Shown here piece after piece: positions 1-7,645 of a stretch of 13,909 nucleotides of DNA. The notes beneath the pieces were generated by a model, which searched no databases, was not told the origin of the DNA, and saw only the letters and a program-made list of their open reading frames with translations. Made by a program: the position numbers and the translations under genes. Every line of letters starts with the position of its first letter. Positions within the stretch are counted from its first letter, which is position 1. This stretch comes from Armatimonadota bacterium. Lineage in GTDB: Bacteria > Armatimonadota > Armatimonadia > Armatimonadales > Armatimonadaceae. The stretch spans positions 1-13,909 of the forward strand of contig JACMIS010000551.1 of NCBI GenBank assembly GCA_014381035.1, written 5' to 3'.

Positions 1-452
1 AAATCCAGATGACTGTTGTAGTTGCGAATGACAACATTATGCTTTTCAAGCAGCGCGTTATTTTCGTTGACTAACGCGTTATGTTTGGACAGTAGAAGCC
101 GGTAGTCGGAGTAGACATTTCCCGGCGCACCATCATTGCGGTACTTTGATTCGATAGAAGCGATTTCAGCCTTCATACGCTTTATGTCGCTCACATTCCC
201 CTTCAACGGCTTCTCTTTTTTGTTAGTCTCTTGTTCCAGTATCTTAACTTCGGTCTCCTTCGAGTCAAGATTTTGCTGCAACACATCGAGTTTCGATTTG
301 AACCGAGTGAGGTTCGCCTTCATAGCGTCAAGTTTGGATATTTGTTGCGAATGGAGTATTCGATGGATGCCTATCTTGCCACCAGTGATGGCAACGTGTA
401 TGGCGATGATCAAGAATATCGAACACAGAGTGACGACTATCTTGTTTTTCAT
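1..452 (-). CDS. Membrane-anchored coiled-coil protein, 3' part cut by window edge
   Basis: About 150 residues are visible; the stop lies beyond base 1. The ATG is the complement of 450-452, with a clean GGAG Shine-Dalgarno (complement of 459-462) 6 bases upstream. Residues about 4-22 form one hydrophobic segment after a short basic start (MKNKIVV), so the protein is probably a single-pass, N-anchored membrane protein or has an uncleaved signal. The rest is hydrophilic and rich in Lys, Glu, Gln and Asn, with heptad-like stretches (residues about 38-85 and 120-150) that look like coiled coil. The stop of the upstream ADP-ribosylglycohydrolase is 3 bases before this start, so the two are probably co-transcribed. 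Base composition is visibly more AT-rich than in the neighbouring genes. I do not recognise a family. The annotation rests on open frame, RBS and spacing. Confidence 0.7.
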   Translation of the reverse strand, partial: MKNKIVVTLCSIFLIIAIHVAITGGKIGIHRILHSQQISKLDAMKANLTRFKSKLDVLQQNLDSKETEVKILEQETNKKEKPLKGNVSDIKRMKAEIASIESKYRNDGAPGNVYSDYRLLLSKHNALVNENNALLEKHNVVIRNYNSHLD

Positions 453-455
453 GAA

Positions 456-2630
456 TCACTCCATGGGAGATACGGAAACCGCTCCGAACTGCGCGTGACC
501 GCCCGCGACAAGCAAGCCGATATTGCCGTGGGCACGTTCCGGTGCGATCTTCGCGGCAAGAGGGATGGGGTCAGCGGACGGGTCGGGCGGTTCGATTGTG
601 GCTGTAATGGTGCCGTCGCGCTTTGTGGTGATGGTCACGCGATAATGCAGGTCCAGACACCATTCTATCGGCACCTCGGCGAGTGTCGCGGTCTGATCAT
701 CGTAGCGTTCGATAAGGCGTGCCACACCGTCGGGCGAGAGCGTCAAGGCGACGTATCGGCGCAATCCGCGCCCACAGACCAGCACGCCGAGACGATCCGC
801 AAGGTGCGCATACATTTCGGTTTTGACCGTGTATTGATGCCACTCGCGACACCCGATCAGCGCAAAACCGTCTTCCGATGTATTTTGGATCAGTTTGAAC
901 TGGTTCCCTTCCCACATCCCCCACTCGCTCCATTCGCTCGCCGCGTTCACCCATGCCTTCCGCCATGCCTTTCCCGGTTCGCCTTCGGGCTTGGTAAACG
1001 TGACATTCGGGGTGCTGTCCCACTGGAGCCAGTCGAGATAGACAGTTCCGCTTCCGGCATCGCCGCTGATCTGCACGCCGACAGAGGCAATTGGTTTGCC
1101 GCCGGTCTCCGGCACGGGAACATGGAAATGATGGGCATTGCCGGGGGCGAACGTTTGGGTGGCGATTAAAATCGTTTCCAGTTTGTCTTTATCACCATAC
1201 ACCTGAATAGCGATAGAAACCTGCGCGAAGTCATCGTTCGCTTCGTCCGCGACGACGCGGGCACGTAATGTTTGACCGGGGTACAGTGTCGGCGAACACT
1301 CGATCCCGTATCCGCCGGGTTTCATCGCATCGGGCGGCAGAAATGTCGGGGTGTAGGCGCAGGCAGTCCGTCCCGGTCCGACGTGCTTGTAGCATATCGC
1401 CAGCGCGCGCTCCGTTTGTGCGATGCCCTTCTCACTCACCCGCCCAACCGTTTCATTGGTGACGGTGACGGTGCCACGACAACCGGCACCGTCCTCGGCT
1501 TCGAACCCTTGCAACGCCCCGGGCATATCGAAATGAAATCGCGCTCCCCCATCCGCATAGATCGGCTTTTCCCCGCGCAGGACCCGCCCCATGTTCGCGA
1601 CACGGTTCGCCTCCTGCAACGCGTCGGAGATGCACCGCCCGCCGTCTGATGTTGGCAGGTAGATGCGGTCGGCAACAGGGGTTCGGAAGTCTACGCGAGA
1701 ATTGATCCCATTGAGTCCGTTTTTAATGCCCATAATACAACCGACGTTCGCGGCGTTGCAGTCCGTATCCCACCCCGCCGTGTTCGTGACCATCTGTGCC
1801 TTCTGGAAATCGTTATCGGAGTACAAAAGCCCTAACAGCACTACCGCGAAGTTCGGCACGACATGGCAGTTCCCTCCATACGTATCGTACCCGTACTTAT
1901 CCTCGATTTTGCGCAAGCACCAACGCCAGTCGCGCCCGTTCTCGCTATGCCACGTGGTCATATCCTCGATAATCTGGTAGATCAGGCAACCGGGTGGAAT
2001 GTATGTTTGGGCGTTTCGTAGCAATACCGCGATCTTGTTCTCGGAGAACGCCATCGCTTCCATCGCGGCAATGACCTGTGCGGCGAAGATCGCCTCCCCG
2101 TCGTGCGAGACAGACGCGGCACGCCCCGCGAGGTTCACGGCGGTTTCCGGGTCGTCCGGACAGACCATCCCCCAGCCGTCAATAAAAATCTGGGCACCGA
2201 TCTGCTCCGCGACCACCTGCCCGTTGCGCTCGATACTCCCGGAAAGCGGCGCGGGAACACCGGATTTGAGGCGATGATACGCGGTGTGCTCGGTACTCAT
2301 CCCGATTCCACCCCACCAGAGCACGGTGCGGTTTTCGACGAGATAGTTGAGCCACGTTTTGCCAATGGCTTCGGCAGTGATCGCTTTGGAAATGCCGTGA
2401 TCGTCCAGCGCGCGTAGAAAGGTGAACGTTCCGGAAATGTCGTCATCGGCGACGACGAGCGGTTGGTTCAGTTTGTCGTTGACGTAATACCAGACCTCGC
2501 CCAGTTCGCGTTCGATCCGCTCGTTGAGCCAGCCCTCGAACGGTCGCCCCATGTAAACGCCGATAATCTTGCCAAGAACGCCCGCATACACGCGCTGTTC
2601 GTAATCCGCAGGTACTTTCCCCAGAGCCAT
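456..2630 (-). CDS. ADP-ribosylglycohydrolase family protein with two C-terminal beta-rich domains
   Basis: The 724-residue product starts at the ATG complementary to 2628-2630, with AAGGAA about 10 bases upstream. The frame stays open back to a TTG at 2726, but the extra 32 residues look like untranslated leader. Residues 1-~350 match the ADP-ribosylglycohydrolase fold (PF03747). Seen are the opening YAGVLGKIIGVYMGRPFEGW, the Mg-binding ADDD at about 61-64, SHDGEA at about 175 and AGWDTDCNAANVG at about 285-297, which carries the second metal-binding acidic pair. Family members remove ADP-ribose from proteins or cleave related N-glycosides; the exact substrate here is unknown. Residues about 375-543 look like a carbohydrate-binding-type beta-sandwich, and about 544-724 like a concanavalin/LamG or DUF1080-like domain. 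No signal peptide is visible, so a cytoplasmic place is likely despite these sugar-binding-like parts. Simple family members are nearer 300-350 residues. It probably forms an operon with the coiled-coil gene downstream. Confidence 0.88.
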   Translation of the reverse strand: MALGKVPADYEQRVYAGVLGKIIGVYMGRPFEGWLNERIERELGEVWYYVNDKLNQPLVVADDDISGTFTFLRALDDHGISKAITAEAIGKTWLNYLVENRTVLWWGGIGMSTEHTAYHRLKSGVPAPLSGSIERNGQVVAEQIGAQIFIDGWGMVCPDDPETAVNLAGRAASVSHDGEAIFAAQVIAAMEAMAFSENKIAVLLRNAQTYIPPGCLIYQIIEDMTTWHSENGRDWRWCLRKIEDKYGYDTYGGNCHVVPNFAVVLLGLLYSDNDFQKAQMVTNTAGWDTDCNAANVGCIMGIKNGLNGINSRVDFRTPVADRIYLPTSDGGRCISDALQEANRVANMGRVLRGEKPIYADGGARFHFDMPGALQGFEAEDGAGCRGTVTVTNETVGRVSEKGIAQTERALAICYKHVGPGRTACAYTPTFLPPDAMKPGGYGIECSPTLYPGQTLRARVVADEANDDFAQVSIAIQVYGDKDKLETILIATQTFAPGNAHHFHVPVPETGGKPIASVGVQISGDAGSGTVYLDWLQWDSTPNVTFTKPEGEPGKAWRKAWVNAASEWSEWGMWEGNQFKLIQNTSEDGFALIGCREWHQYTVKTEMYAHLADRLGVLVCGRGLRRYVALTLSPDGVARLIERYDDQTATLAEVPIEWCLDLHYRVTITTKRDGTITATIEPPDPSADPIPLAAKIAPERAHGNIGLLVAGGHAQFGAVSVSPME

Positions 2631-2795
2631 TGTTCCGTAGTTCCTTAATCCTGACGTTCGGTTCGCCGCAGGGTCGTAGTTTTCCTGTTTCTGATTTTCG
2701 CGGAAATATAAAGGTTTCCGGCACAAATCCTGCCATGGGGGAACCTGACGCGGGTCGCCGCGATTACTTGTACAGAGAAATTCTGGGAGGCGATA
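2631..2795. promoter_or_regulatory. Divergent intergenic region with a 6-bp palindrome
   Basis: These 165 bases lie between the start codons of the ADP-ribosylglycohydrolase (leftward) and the SGNH hydrolase (rightward), so promoters for both should be here. The clearest structure is CGGAAA-N8-TTTCCG at 2701-2720, an operator-like inverted repeat with TATAAA inside it at 2707-2712 that could serve as a -10 box. I see no convincing -35 partner. The right edge holds the strong Shine-Dalgarno GGGAGG (2785-2790), 5 bases before the SGNH start. That promoters are present follows from the arrangement; their exact position is a guess. Confidence 0.35.
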
Positions 2796-3560
2796 ATGAA
2801 GATAATGTGTTCTGCGCGACTGGTCCTGACGGCGGCATCCGGGACCCTCGCGTTGTCGGGACCGGCATACGCTGCTGGCTACGGCTTCATCGGTGACTCC
2901 ATTACCGCCGGTTATGGACTCCCGCCCGCACCAAGCGGCAACAGTTTGATCACCGATTCCTTTGCGCGGCGCATCGCAGGAAACGGTCCTTACCCGCTCA
3001 TCGTTACGGTGGCGTTCAACGGGAAAAGTACCGAGGACTGGTTGCCCGAAACAGGCTTGTTTCAGTACGCCTACAATCTGTTCAATCAGGCTGGCATTGA
3101 TACGGTGATTATCACTCTCGGTGTCAATGATTCACGGAAACCGAATCTGTACGAGCCGGAGCGATATGCGGCAAACCTGACCAGGATTACCCGTGCACTT
3201 TTGCGCCCGGAAAGCACGGTGAAGAAGATTTCGCTCAACTGTCCCACGTATGTGGTACCCGGATCTTTCGACCAATGGAGCGATCATTCCAACACCCTGA
3301 TGCAGTCATACGCACTGACGCACGAACAGATGGTAGATGGCACACGTATAATTCTGGGCGACCGGACCAGTTACGCATATATGCGGGATACTCCTTCGGC
3401 ACGACCGGACGGGGTTCACCCCAACGAAGAAGGCGCGGAATACATGGGATCTTCGTGGGCGACTCCGTTCATTGTTCCCGAGATCGGTACCTTCTGGATG
3501 GCGATCTGTGGCGTCGGGGCACTCGTAAACGGCTCGTACCGCAAAACTAGGAAAATATAG
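2796..3560 (+). CDS. Secreted SGNH/GDSL-type hydrolase with PEP-CTERM-like tail
   Basis: The product has 254 residues. ATG follows GGGAGG with a 5-base spacer. Residues 1-27 are a typical signal peptide ending AYA-A, so the enzyme is exported. SGNH blocks are in order: FIGDSITAG with nucleophile Ser35, a Gly at about 76 in FNGKST, LGVND with oxyanion Asn111, and DGVHPN with Asp205 and His208 completing the catalytic triad. Family members are esterases or lipases, often acting on acylated polysaccharides; the substrate cannot be read from sequence. The last 28 residues resemble a PEP-CTERM sorting signal: VPEIGT at 227-232, a short hydrophobic stretch, then a basic end (YRKTRKI). The second Pro of the usual VPEP is Ile here. 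Such tails are known targets of exosortase, though no exosortase gene is in the window. A weak hairpin follows the stop, so the gene may be its own unit. Confidence 0.88.
   Translation: MKIMCSARLVLTAASGTLALSGPAYAAGYGFIGDSITAGYGLPPAPSGNSLITDSFARRIAGNGPYPLIVTVAFNGKSTEDWLPETGLFQYAYNLFNQAGIDTVIITLGVNDSRKPNLYEPERYAANLTRITRALLRPESTVKKISLNCPTYVVPGSFDQWSDHSNTLMQSYALTHEQMVDGTRIILGDRTSYAYMRDTPSARPDGVHPNEEGAEYMGSSWATPFIVPEIGTFWMAICGVGALVNGSYRKTRKI
3474..3557 (+). other. Variant PEP-CTERM-like C-terminal sorting signal (coding)
   Basis: This codes for residues 227-254 of the SGNH hydrolase. The three-part layout of a PEP-CTERM signal is visible: VPEIGT, a hydrophobic stretch of about 14 residues (FWMAICGVGALVNG), and a basic tail with Arg and Lys. 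Ile replaces the second Pro of the usual VPEP. By family knowledge this would anchor the enzyme at the membrane or outer surface after exosortase processing. A plain C-terminal membrane anchor would be the alternative. Confidence 0.55.
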
Positions 3561-3574
3561 GCAGCGTTCCTCCA

Positions 3575-3592
3575 GAGCGGCCGGGACCGCTC
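3575..3592 (+). terminator. Weak hairpin after the SGNH hydrolase gene
   Basis: GAGCGG (3575-3580) and CCGCTC (3587-3592) form a perfect 6-bp stem around a 6-base loop, 14 bases after the stop codon. No T-run follows, so it is at best a weak or Rho-assisted terminator. Its place between the hydrolase and the YaeQ-like gene fits that role. Confidence 0.35.
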
Positions 3593-3633
3593 CGAAATGA
3601 CGATTTAATGCAGGGCACGGTATATTCCAGTCT

Positions 3634-4248
3634 GTGAAATATACCTTTACGCTCCTCAAAGAAGCGGACGACGCGACGCGGGAAAAGATCGTTCTCGAAA
3701 GTCGCAGCAGCGAGTCGCCGCGTCATATCGTTTTGAAAATCCTGGCGTACCTGTTGTTTCGAGATCGGATCGGGACGTTGCCGCTCCGCATCGAACCCGG
3801 CGAAATCGGGCAGCGTCATCGCCCTGATCTGCTCGCTTCCGAACCATTGACCGAAAAGCCGCTCCTCTGGATAGACTGCGGACAGATCGAGCCGAAGCGG
3901 TTAGGACGGATCGCGGCATCCAACAAAGACGCCCGCGTGGTCATCGTCAAACAAACGGCGCGGGAGGCGGAATTGTATGCGGGCGTGGCGAAGAAAGAGT
4001 TGCCGGTACTCGGAGTCGGGGCGGCACGGTTTGTCGGTTATCTCGGTTTTGATGACGGGTTTACGCTATCCGCGATAGCTTTGTTACGCGGCGCGAACAC
4101 GATCTGTCTGCGCCCTTCGGATGACGAAACGATCGCGCTCGAAATGAACGGCGAAACCCTTCACACCACGCTTTCCACCTTCTCCGGCGACGCGAATTCA
4201 CTACCCACGACCGATTTCTGGCAAGCCACCATTATTCTCGCAGAATAA
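3634..4248 (+). CDS. YaeQ-family protein (PD-(D/E)XK nuclease-like fold)
   Basis: The product has 204 residues and a GTG start; no in-frame ATG lies just upstream and the Shine-Dalgarno is poor. The N-terminal half follows YaeQ (PF07152): a first beta strand (KYTFTLL), a helix with SESPRHIVLKILAYLLF, RPDLL with Asp65, then LLWIDCGQIEPKRL with Asp81 and Gln84, and a following strand RVVIVKQT. Those acidic and Gln residues sit where PD-(D/E)XK enzymes place their metal site, with Gln instead of Lys. The biochemical role of YaeQ is poorly established. It is a little longer than the roughly 180 residues of E. coli YaeQ, and the C-terminal third is less alike. No signal peptide or membrane segment is seen, so it is cytoplasmic. 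The neighbouring genes are secretory and do not suggest a role. Confidence 0.7.
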   Translation: MKYTFTLLKEADDATREKIVLESRSSESPRHIVLKILAYLLFRDRIGTLPLRIEPGEIGQRHRPDLLASEPLTEKPLLWIDCGQIEPKRLGRIAASNKDARVVIVKQTAREAELYAGVAKKELPVLGVGAARFVGYLGFDDGFTLSAIALLRGANTICLRPSDDETIALEMNGETLHTTLSTFSGDANSLPTTDFWQATIILAE

Positions 4249-4338
4249 ATTTCTTTATATTTTGGTTCGAAAAGGATTTCGCTCTATGCTTGCCGAATCT
4301 CGTTCGTAGCCCCATTCCCATAGAGGAGAAAAGCAGGT
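4249..4338 (+). promoter_or_regulatory. Likely promoter region of the lipoprotein pair
   Basis: This 90-base AT-richer gap precedes the first lipoprotein. TATATT at 4256-4261 could be a -10 box, but I find no good -35 at the usual distance. AGGAGA at 4324-4329 is a good Shine-Dalgarno 9 bases before the ATG. A CGAAA-AGGA-TTTCG mini-hairpin (4268-4281) is too small to interpret. Confidence 0.25.
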
Positions 4339-5679
4339 ATGCGCTCTCACACTCGCCGGGCAGTCCGCTCCTTATGCGTTCTATCCTGTCTCGGTTTGAT
4401 TTCATACGGATTAGTCGGTTGTGGTGGATCGGATTCCCCCACGCCATCGTCATCGCCATCACCGTCGGGTTCCCCACGCCCGACACCGACACCCACCCCT
4501 GCTCCCGCACGCGCCCGTGTGGAGATCGTCTGGGGAGCACGCACCCGAATCGAGGGGTTATCGTCCGCCATATCGGCGGAAATCAAATTCTCCGGTGCCA
4601 AGCAGGGCGGCGGCGACCTCGTTTTCAAAGCGGAACGTCCCAAAAGCGGCGATGCCGCCGCGGAATATAGTGGTGCCCCCACCGCGACCTATACCTCCGA
4701 CGAAAACGCGATCACCGGACGCCCCTTCCCGCTCACCGTCACGTTCTACTCGGAGCCGAATCAGGGCGGCAGTATTGTCGGCACCGCTCAGGCGAACGCC
4801 ACAGTAAAAGCGGACGGCTCGATTGACTCGACGATTGCTACCTACGGGCGGATTCGCTCGGTCGTGGTGGATCGGAATCAATCCTTCCCGATGGGACAAG
4901 CCGGCACGCTACGCTACTCCGGTCTGGATGCCGATGGAACGACTCAAATCATGGTACGCCCCGGCACCGCCCGAATCAGCATCGTCAGTGGTGCCGACAA
5001 GATCTCCCTCAACGGTGACTTGGTGACCGGTATCAAGCCACGGGAAGCCAGCGTAGTCGTCAACATTGACCAGGCGACATCGGTCGCAACATCGGTGTAT
5101 ATACTCTCCGATGTAAAGGTGACCCCGAACGTTTCCGACCTTACCCTGTCCATCGAAAAGGCTTTCAACTTCTCCGCGACGGTTACCGGCACCGGAGTTT
5201 CCGACACCGGTGTGGTCTGGGGGGTGCGAGACGCCCCGCTCGGTGTGACGATCACTCCCGCCGGACGATTGACTGTGGGACGCAACGAAGGCGATTTCTT
5301 CGTTACCGCGACCAGCGTATTCGATCCGGACCCGCTCAAGGTCGCCGAGGTTCGGGTACGGATTCTTTCGGCGGTACGGGTGGAGATTCTGGATAAACCC
5401 GCCGCCATCGTCGGCATTGGCGACAAGATCAAACTCAACGCCCGTGTCACGGACGGTACCGATTCGCTCACCGATACGACGGTGACGTGGCAAGTCGTTG
5501 ACAAGGCGACCGGTGCGCCCGCAAGCGGGCTCGGCACCGTCGATGCCAACGGCGAGTATTCCGCCCCGAACACCCCCGGCTCGTACCGTGTGGTCGCAAC
5601 CAGCAGGTTCGACACCCGCAAGAGCGATTTCGTAGATGTAGATGTTCGCGCCGGTTCTGTCGGCGTGGATGTGAAGTAG
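4339..5679 (+). CDS. Lipoprotein with three Ig-like beta-sandwich domains
   Basis: The product has 446 residues. A basic N-terminus and hydrophobic core lead to lipobox LVGC, giving lipidated Cys28. A Ser/Pro/Thr-rich linker (about residues 31-57) lifts the rest off the membrane. Residues about 59-168 form a module that resembles the start of the next gene's product. After it come three repeats of about 80-100 residues starting near 170, 258 and 343. They have the alternating strands and the 'G.ATV...G.YTAP....G.Y.V.A' style of bacterial Ig-like (Big2-type) domains; the third reads GTVDANGEYSAPNTPGSYRVVAT. No catalytic motif is visible. Such domains usually mediate adhesion or act as structural spacers at the cell surface. 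The next lipoprotein begins 20 bases downstream on the same strand, so the two are probably one operon. The ligand is unknown. Confidence 0.82.
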   Translation: MRSHTRRAVRSLCVLSCLGLISYGLVGCGGSDSPTPSSSPSPSGSPRPTPTPTPAPARARVEIVWGARTRIEGLSSAISAEIKFSGAKQGGGDLVFKAERPKSGDAAAEYSGAPTATYTSDENAITGRPFPLTVTFYSEPNQGGSIVGTAQANATVKADGSIDSTIATYGRIRSVVVDRNQSFPMGQAGTLRYSGLDADGTTQIMVRPGTARISIVSGADKISLNGDLVTGIKPREASVVVNIDQATSVATSVYILSDVKVTPNVSDLTLSIEKAFNFSATVTGTGVSDTGVVWGVRDAPLGVTITPAGRLTVGRNEGDFFVTATSVFDPDPLKVAEVRVRILSAVRVEILDKPAAIVGIGDKIKLNARVTDGTDSLTDTTVTWQVVDKATGAPASGLGTVDANGEYSAPNTPGSYRVVATSRFDTRKSDFVDVDVRAGSVGVDVK

Positions 5680-5699
5680 GAGAAGGACACCAAAAACGT

Positions 5700-7595
5700 A
5701 TGAAACGCTCGAATCATTTCTCGCGGGTTTTACCCGCAACGCTCGCGCTGACCGCCTTCTCCTGCGCCGTGTCCGTGACGCTTCTCACCGCGGGATGTGG
5801 CGGCGGGGGTAACTCCGCGACACAATCCGCAGCGACACGTAAAAACGCCTCGATGACCATGATGATCAAGTGGCCCCGCCCGGAAGGCACGCGAAAAATC
5901 CCCCTCGCGGCGAACAGCATCACGCTCACCATCACCGGCGCAGGCGGGACACAAACCCGCACCGTGGAACGTCCTGGCGATGGCTTGCCCAGTCGGGTGA
6001 CGTTCGACAGTCTGCCGATCCGCGGGGACTATACTCTGACCGGTGTCGCGTTCGCGTCCGCGAATGGGACCGGGGTCGCACTCGCGAGAGCGAGTACCGT
6101 GGTGCAATTCACGCTCGCCGAACCGAATAAGACCGTCGGGCTCGATCTCGCAACCACCATCGTGCGGCTGGCGGTCACCCCGGACCCGGTTTTGCTTTCC
6201 ACCAACGGGGCGAATAGCGTGGTACTCTTATCCGCGACCGGATACGACGCGGAAACCGGCGGGAACATGGTTCCTGTCAGCGTCGTGCGCTTCGAAGTCG
6301 CGGACCAAGCCATCGCCACGGTTTCGACCGATCCACAGACAGGTATCACCTCGATAATTGGGAAAGCGGAAGGACAAACCACGGTCAAGGCGATAGACAC
6401 GGAGTCCGGCGAAGAAACCACCGTCGCAATCGAGGTCGGACGCATTGGCAGCCGTGTCTGGCCCGCGCAAACGCTGGACGGTCCGGTACGTGCCGGGGCG
6501 GTGCTCAGCACGAACGGCTCCGTGTTCGTCGGCGGCGCGGAAGGAAGACTCTTCGGTTTCAACACGGTAGGCTCTCCTTTACCCAACTTCCCGGTGGATA
6601 TCAACCCGGTGCCGGAACAGATCAGCACCCCCGTTTTCCATGCGAGCGACAGCTTCGTGCTCACTGTCGGGGATTTCGGTAGTGTTTATGCCACAAACCC
6701 GAACACGGGTGCTCTCCTCTTCGATGTCAATGTAAATGGGGCTTACGTCGTCGCGAACGGTATCCGGGGAAGCCGCATCACGGCGACCCTGGCTATCGAA
6801 AGCGGCTCCTCGTTGATCCGGGTGCCGACCAAAAATGGCACGATTGCCTCCTTCGCGTATACGGTTGACGGCGGCGGTAACGTCGTGACAGAGGCACCGC
6901 AATTCCAGACCGTGACGGCGGCGGCGTCCGCAGTTACGACCCCGGTCATCGGTCCTGACAATAGCTACTATGTCTCCTCGTCTACGCTACTGGCGCAATC
7001 GGCGCAGTTCCATGCGTTCAAGCAGGACAGGACCCGCCCTTATCCGGCGGTAGATCTTGACGGCGCGGTAGCGACCGGCGTTGCGCTGAGCGCGGACGGG
7101 ACGAAGGCGTACGTCGCCACCGGCCTGACCGCCGGGGAGAGCGTGAAGCTTTACGGAATCAACACCGAAACCGGGGCGATACTGTGGGAGCGGATTCTGC
7201 CCACCGCGACGCTGGTATCTGGCGCACCGGCAGTGGGACCCGATGGTACTGTCTATATCGGGACCTGGGGTGACGTCGCCGACTCGGGAGCGGCAGGGGG
7301 TCAGGTATTCGCCGTGGATGCCAACACGGGCGACATCGTACCGGGCTGGCCCTTCCGGGTGCCGTTCGATCCGACGGTGTCCCTGTATTCCGACATTGAT
7401 TCCTCGGTCGCAGTAGGATCGGACGGTCTGGTCTATGCAGGCTCCTTAAACGGGAAACTGTACGCCATCCGCCCGAACGGGATCAAACGCTGGGAAGCGT
7501 CGGTGTTTGGCGAGATTCGGACGACCCCGGTCGTCGGTCCCGACAACACGGTCTATATCGGTTCGGATAATTCCACGTTCTCCGCGTTCCGGTAG
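5700..7595 (+). CDS. Lipoprotein with Ig-like domain and PQQ-type beta-propeller
   Basis: The product has 631 residues. The signal sequence ends LLTAGC, so Cys33 is the likely lipidation site; Thr at -3 is slightly off consensus. A low-complexity stretch is followed by residues about 52-155, similar to the module in the preceding lipoprotein. Next comes a Big2-like Ig domain (about 155-247). From about 250 to the end, blades of a PQQ/quinoprotein-like propeller repeat: GSVFVGGAEGRLFGFN, GPDGTVYIGTW, GQVFAVDANTGDIVPGW, SDGLVYAGSLNGKLYAI and GPDNTVYIGSDN. PQQ-enzyme active-site residues are not evident, so I infer a non-catalytic scaffold or binding protein, as in BamB-like propellers. The start follows GGAGAAGGA with a longish spacer. 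It ends convergently with the STAND gene. Confidence 0.85.
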   Translation: MKRSNHFSRVLPATLALTAFSCAVSVTLLTAGCGGGGNSATQSAATRKNASMTMMIKWPRPEGTRKIPLAANSITLTITGAGGTQTRTVERPGDGLPSRVTFDSLPIRGDYTLTGVAFASANGTGVALARASTVVQFTLAEPNKTVGLDLATTIVRLAVTPDPVLLSTNGANSVVLLSATGYDAETGGNMVPVSVVRFEVADQAIATVSTDPQTGITSIIGKAEGQTTVKAIDTESGEETTVAIEVGRIGSRVWPAQTLDGPVRAGAVLSTNGSVFVGGAEGRLFGFNTVGSPLPNFPVDINPVPEQISTPVFHASDSFVLTVGDFGSVYATNPNTGALLFDVNVNGAYVVANGIRGSRITATLAIESGSSLIRVPTKNGTIASFAYTVDGGGNVVTEAPQFQTVTAAASAVTTPVIGPDNSYYVSSSTLLAQSAQFHAFKQDRTRPYPAVDLDGAVATGVALSADGTKAYVATGLTAGESVKLYGINTETGAILWERILPTATLVSGAPAVGPDGTVYIGTWGDVADSGAAGGQVFAVDANTGDIVPGWPFRVPFDPTVSLYSDIDSSVAVGSDGLVYAGSLNGKLYAIRPNGIKRWEASVFGEIRTTPVVGPDNTVYIGSDNSTFSAFR

Positions 7596-7601
7596 CAACC
7601 T

Positions 7602-7645
7602 ATCAGCGATTAGCAACCGGCGAAACCCGAACGCTAATCGCTGAT
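7602..7645. terminator. Perfect 13-bp inverted repeat between convergent genes
   Basis: ATCAGCGATTAGC (7602-7614) and its exact reverse complement (7633-7645) flank an 18-base spacer. It begins 6 bases after the propeller lipoprotein stop. The right arm contains the last codons and TAG stop (complement of 7634-7636) of the STAND gene. A shared two-way terminator is the simplest reading. There is no T-run on either strand and the spacer is long for a classical intrinsic terminator. Confidence 0.55.

Noticed and set aside
231..1169. Long plus-strand open frame opposite the ADP-ribosylglycohydrolase
   Set aside because: Its translation is Arg/His/Gly-rich with no family motif, while the minus strand shows conserved catalytic motifs and domains. 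It is a shadow frame in GC-rich DNA.
4268..4281. CGAAA-AGGA-TTTCG mini-hairpin between the YaeQ-like and lipoprotein genes
   Set aside because: The 5-bp AT-rich stem has no T-run and is too weak to call a terminator.
4430..4510. Repetitive-looking CCC/ACC/TCG-rich stretch
   Set aside because: It codes for the Ser/Pro/Thr linker of the lipoprotein just after the lipobox, so it is coding low complexity and not a repeat array.
5700..7595. PQQ-dependent dehydrogenase
   Set aside because: Propeller blade repeats are present, but I cannot find the cofactor-binding and catalytic residues of quinoprotein dehydrogenases, and the protein is a lipoprotein with an Ig-like domain.
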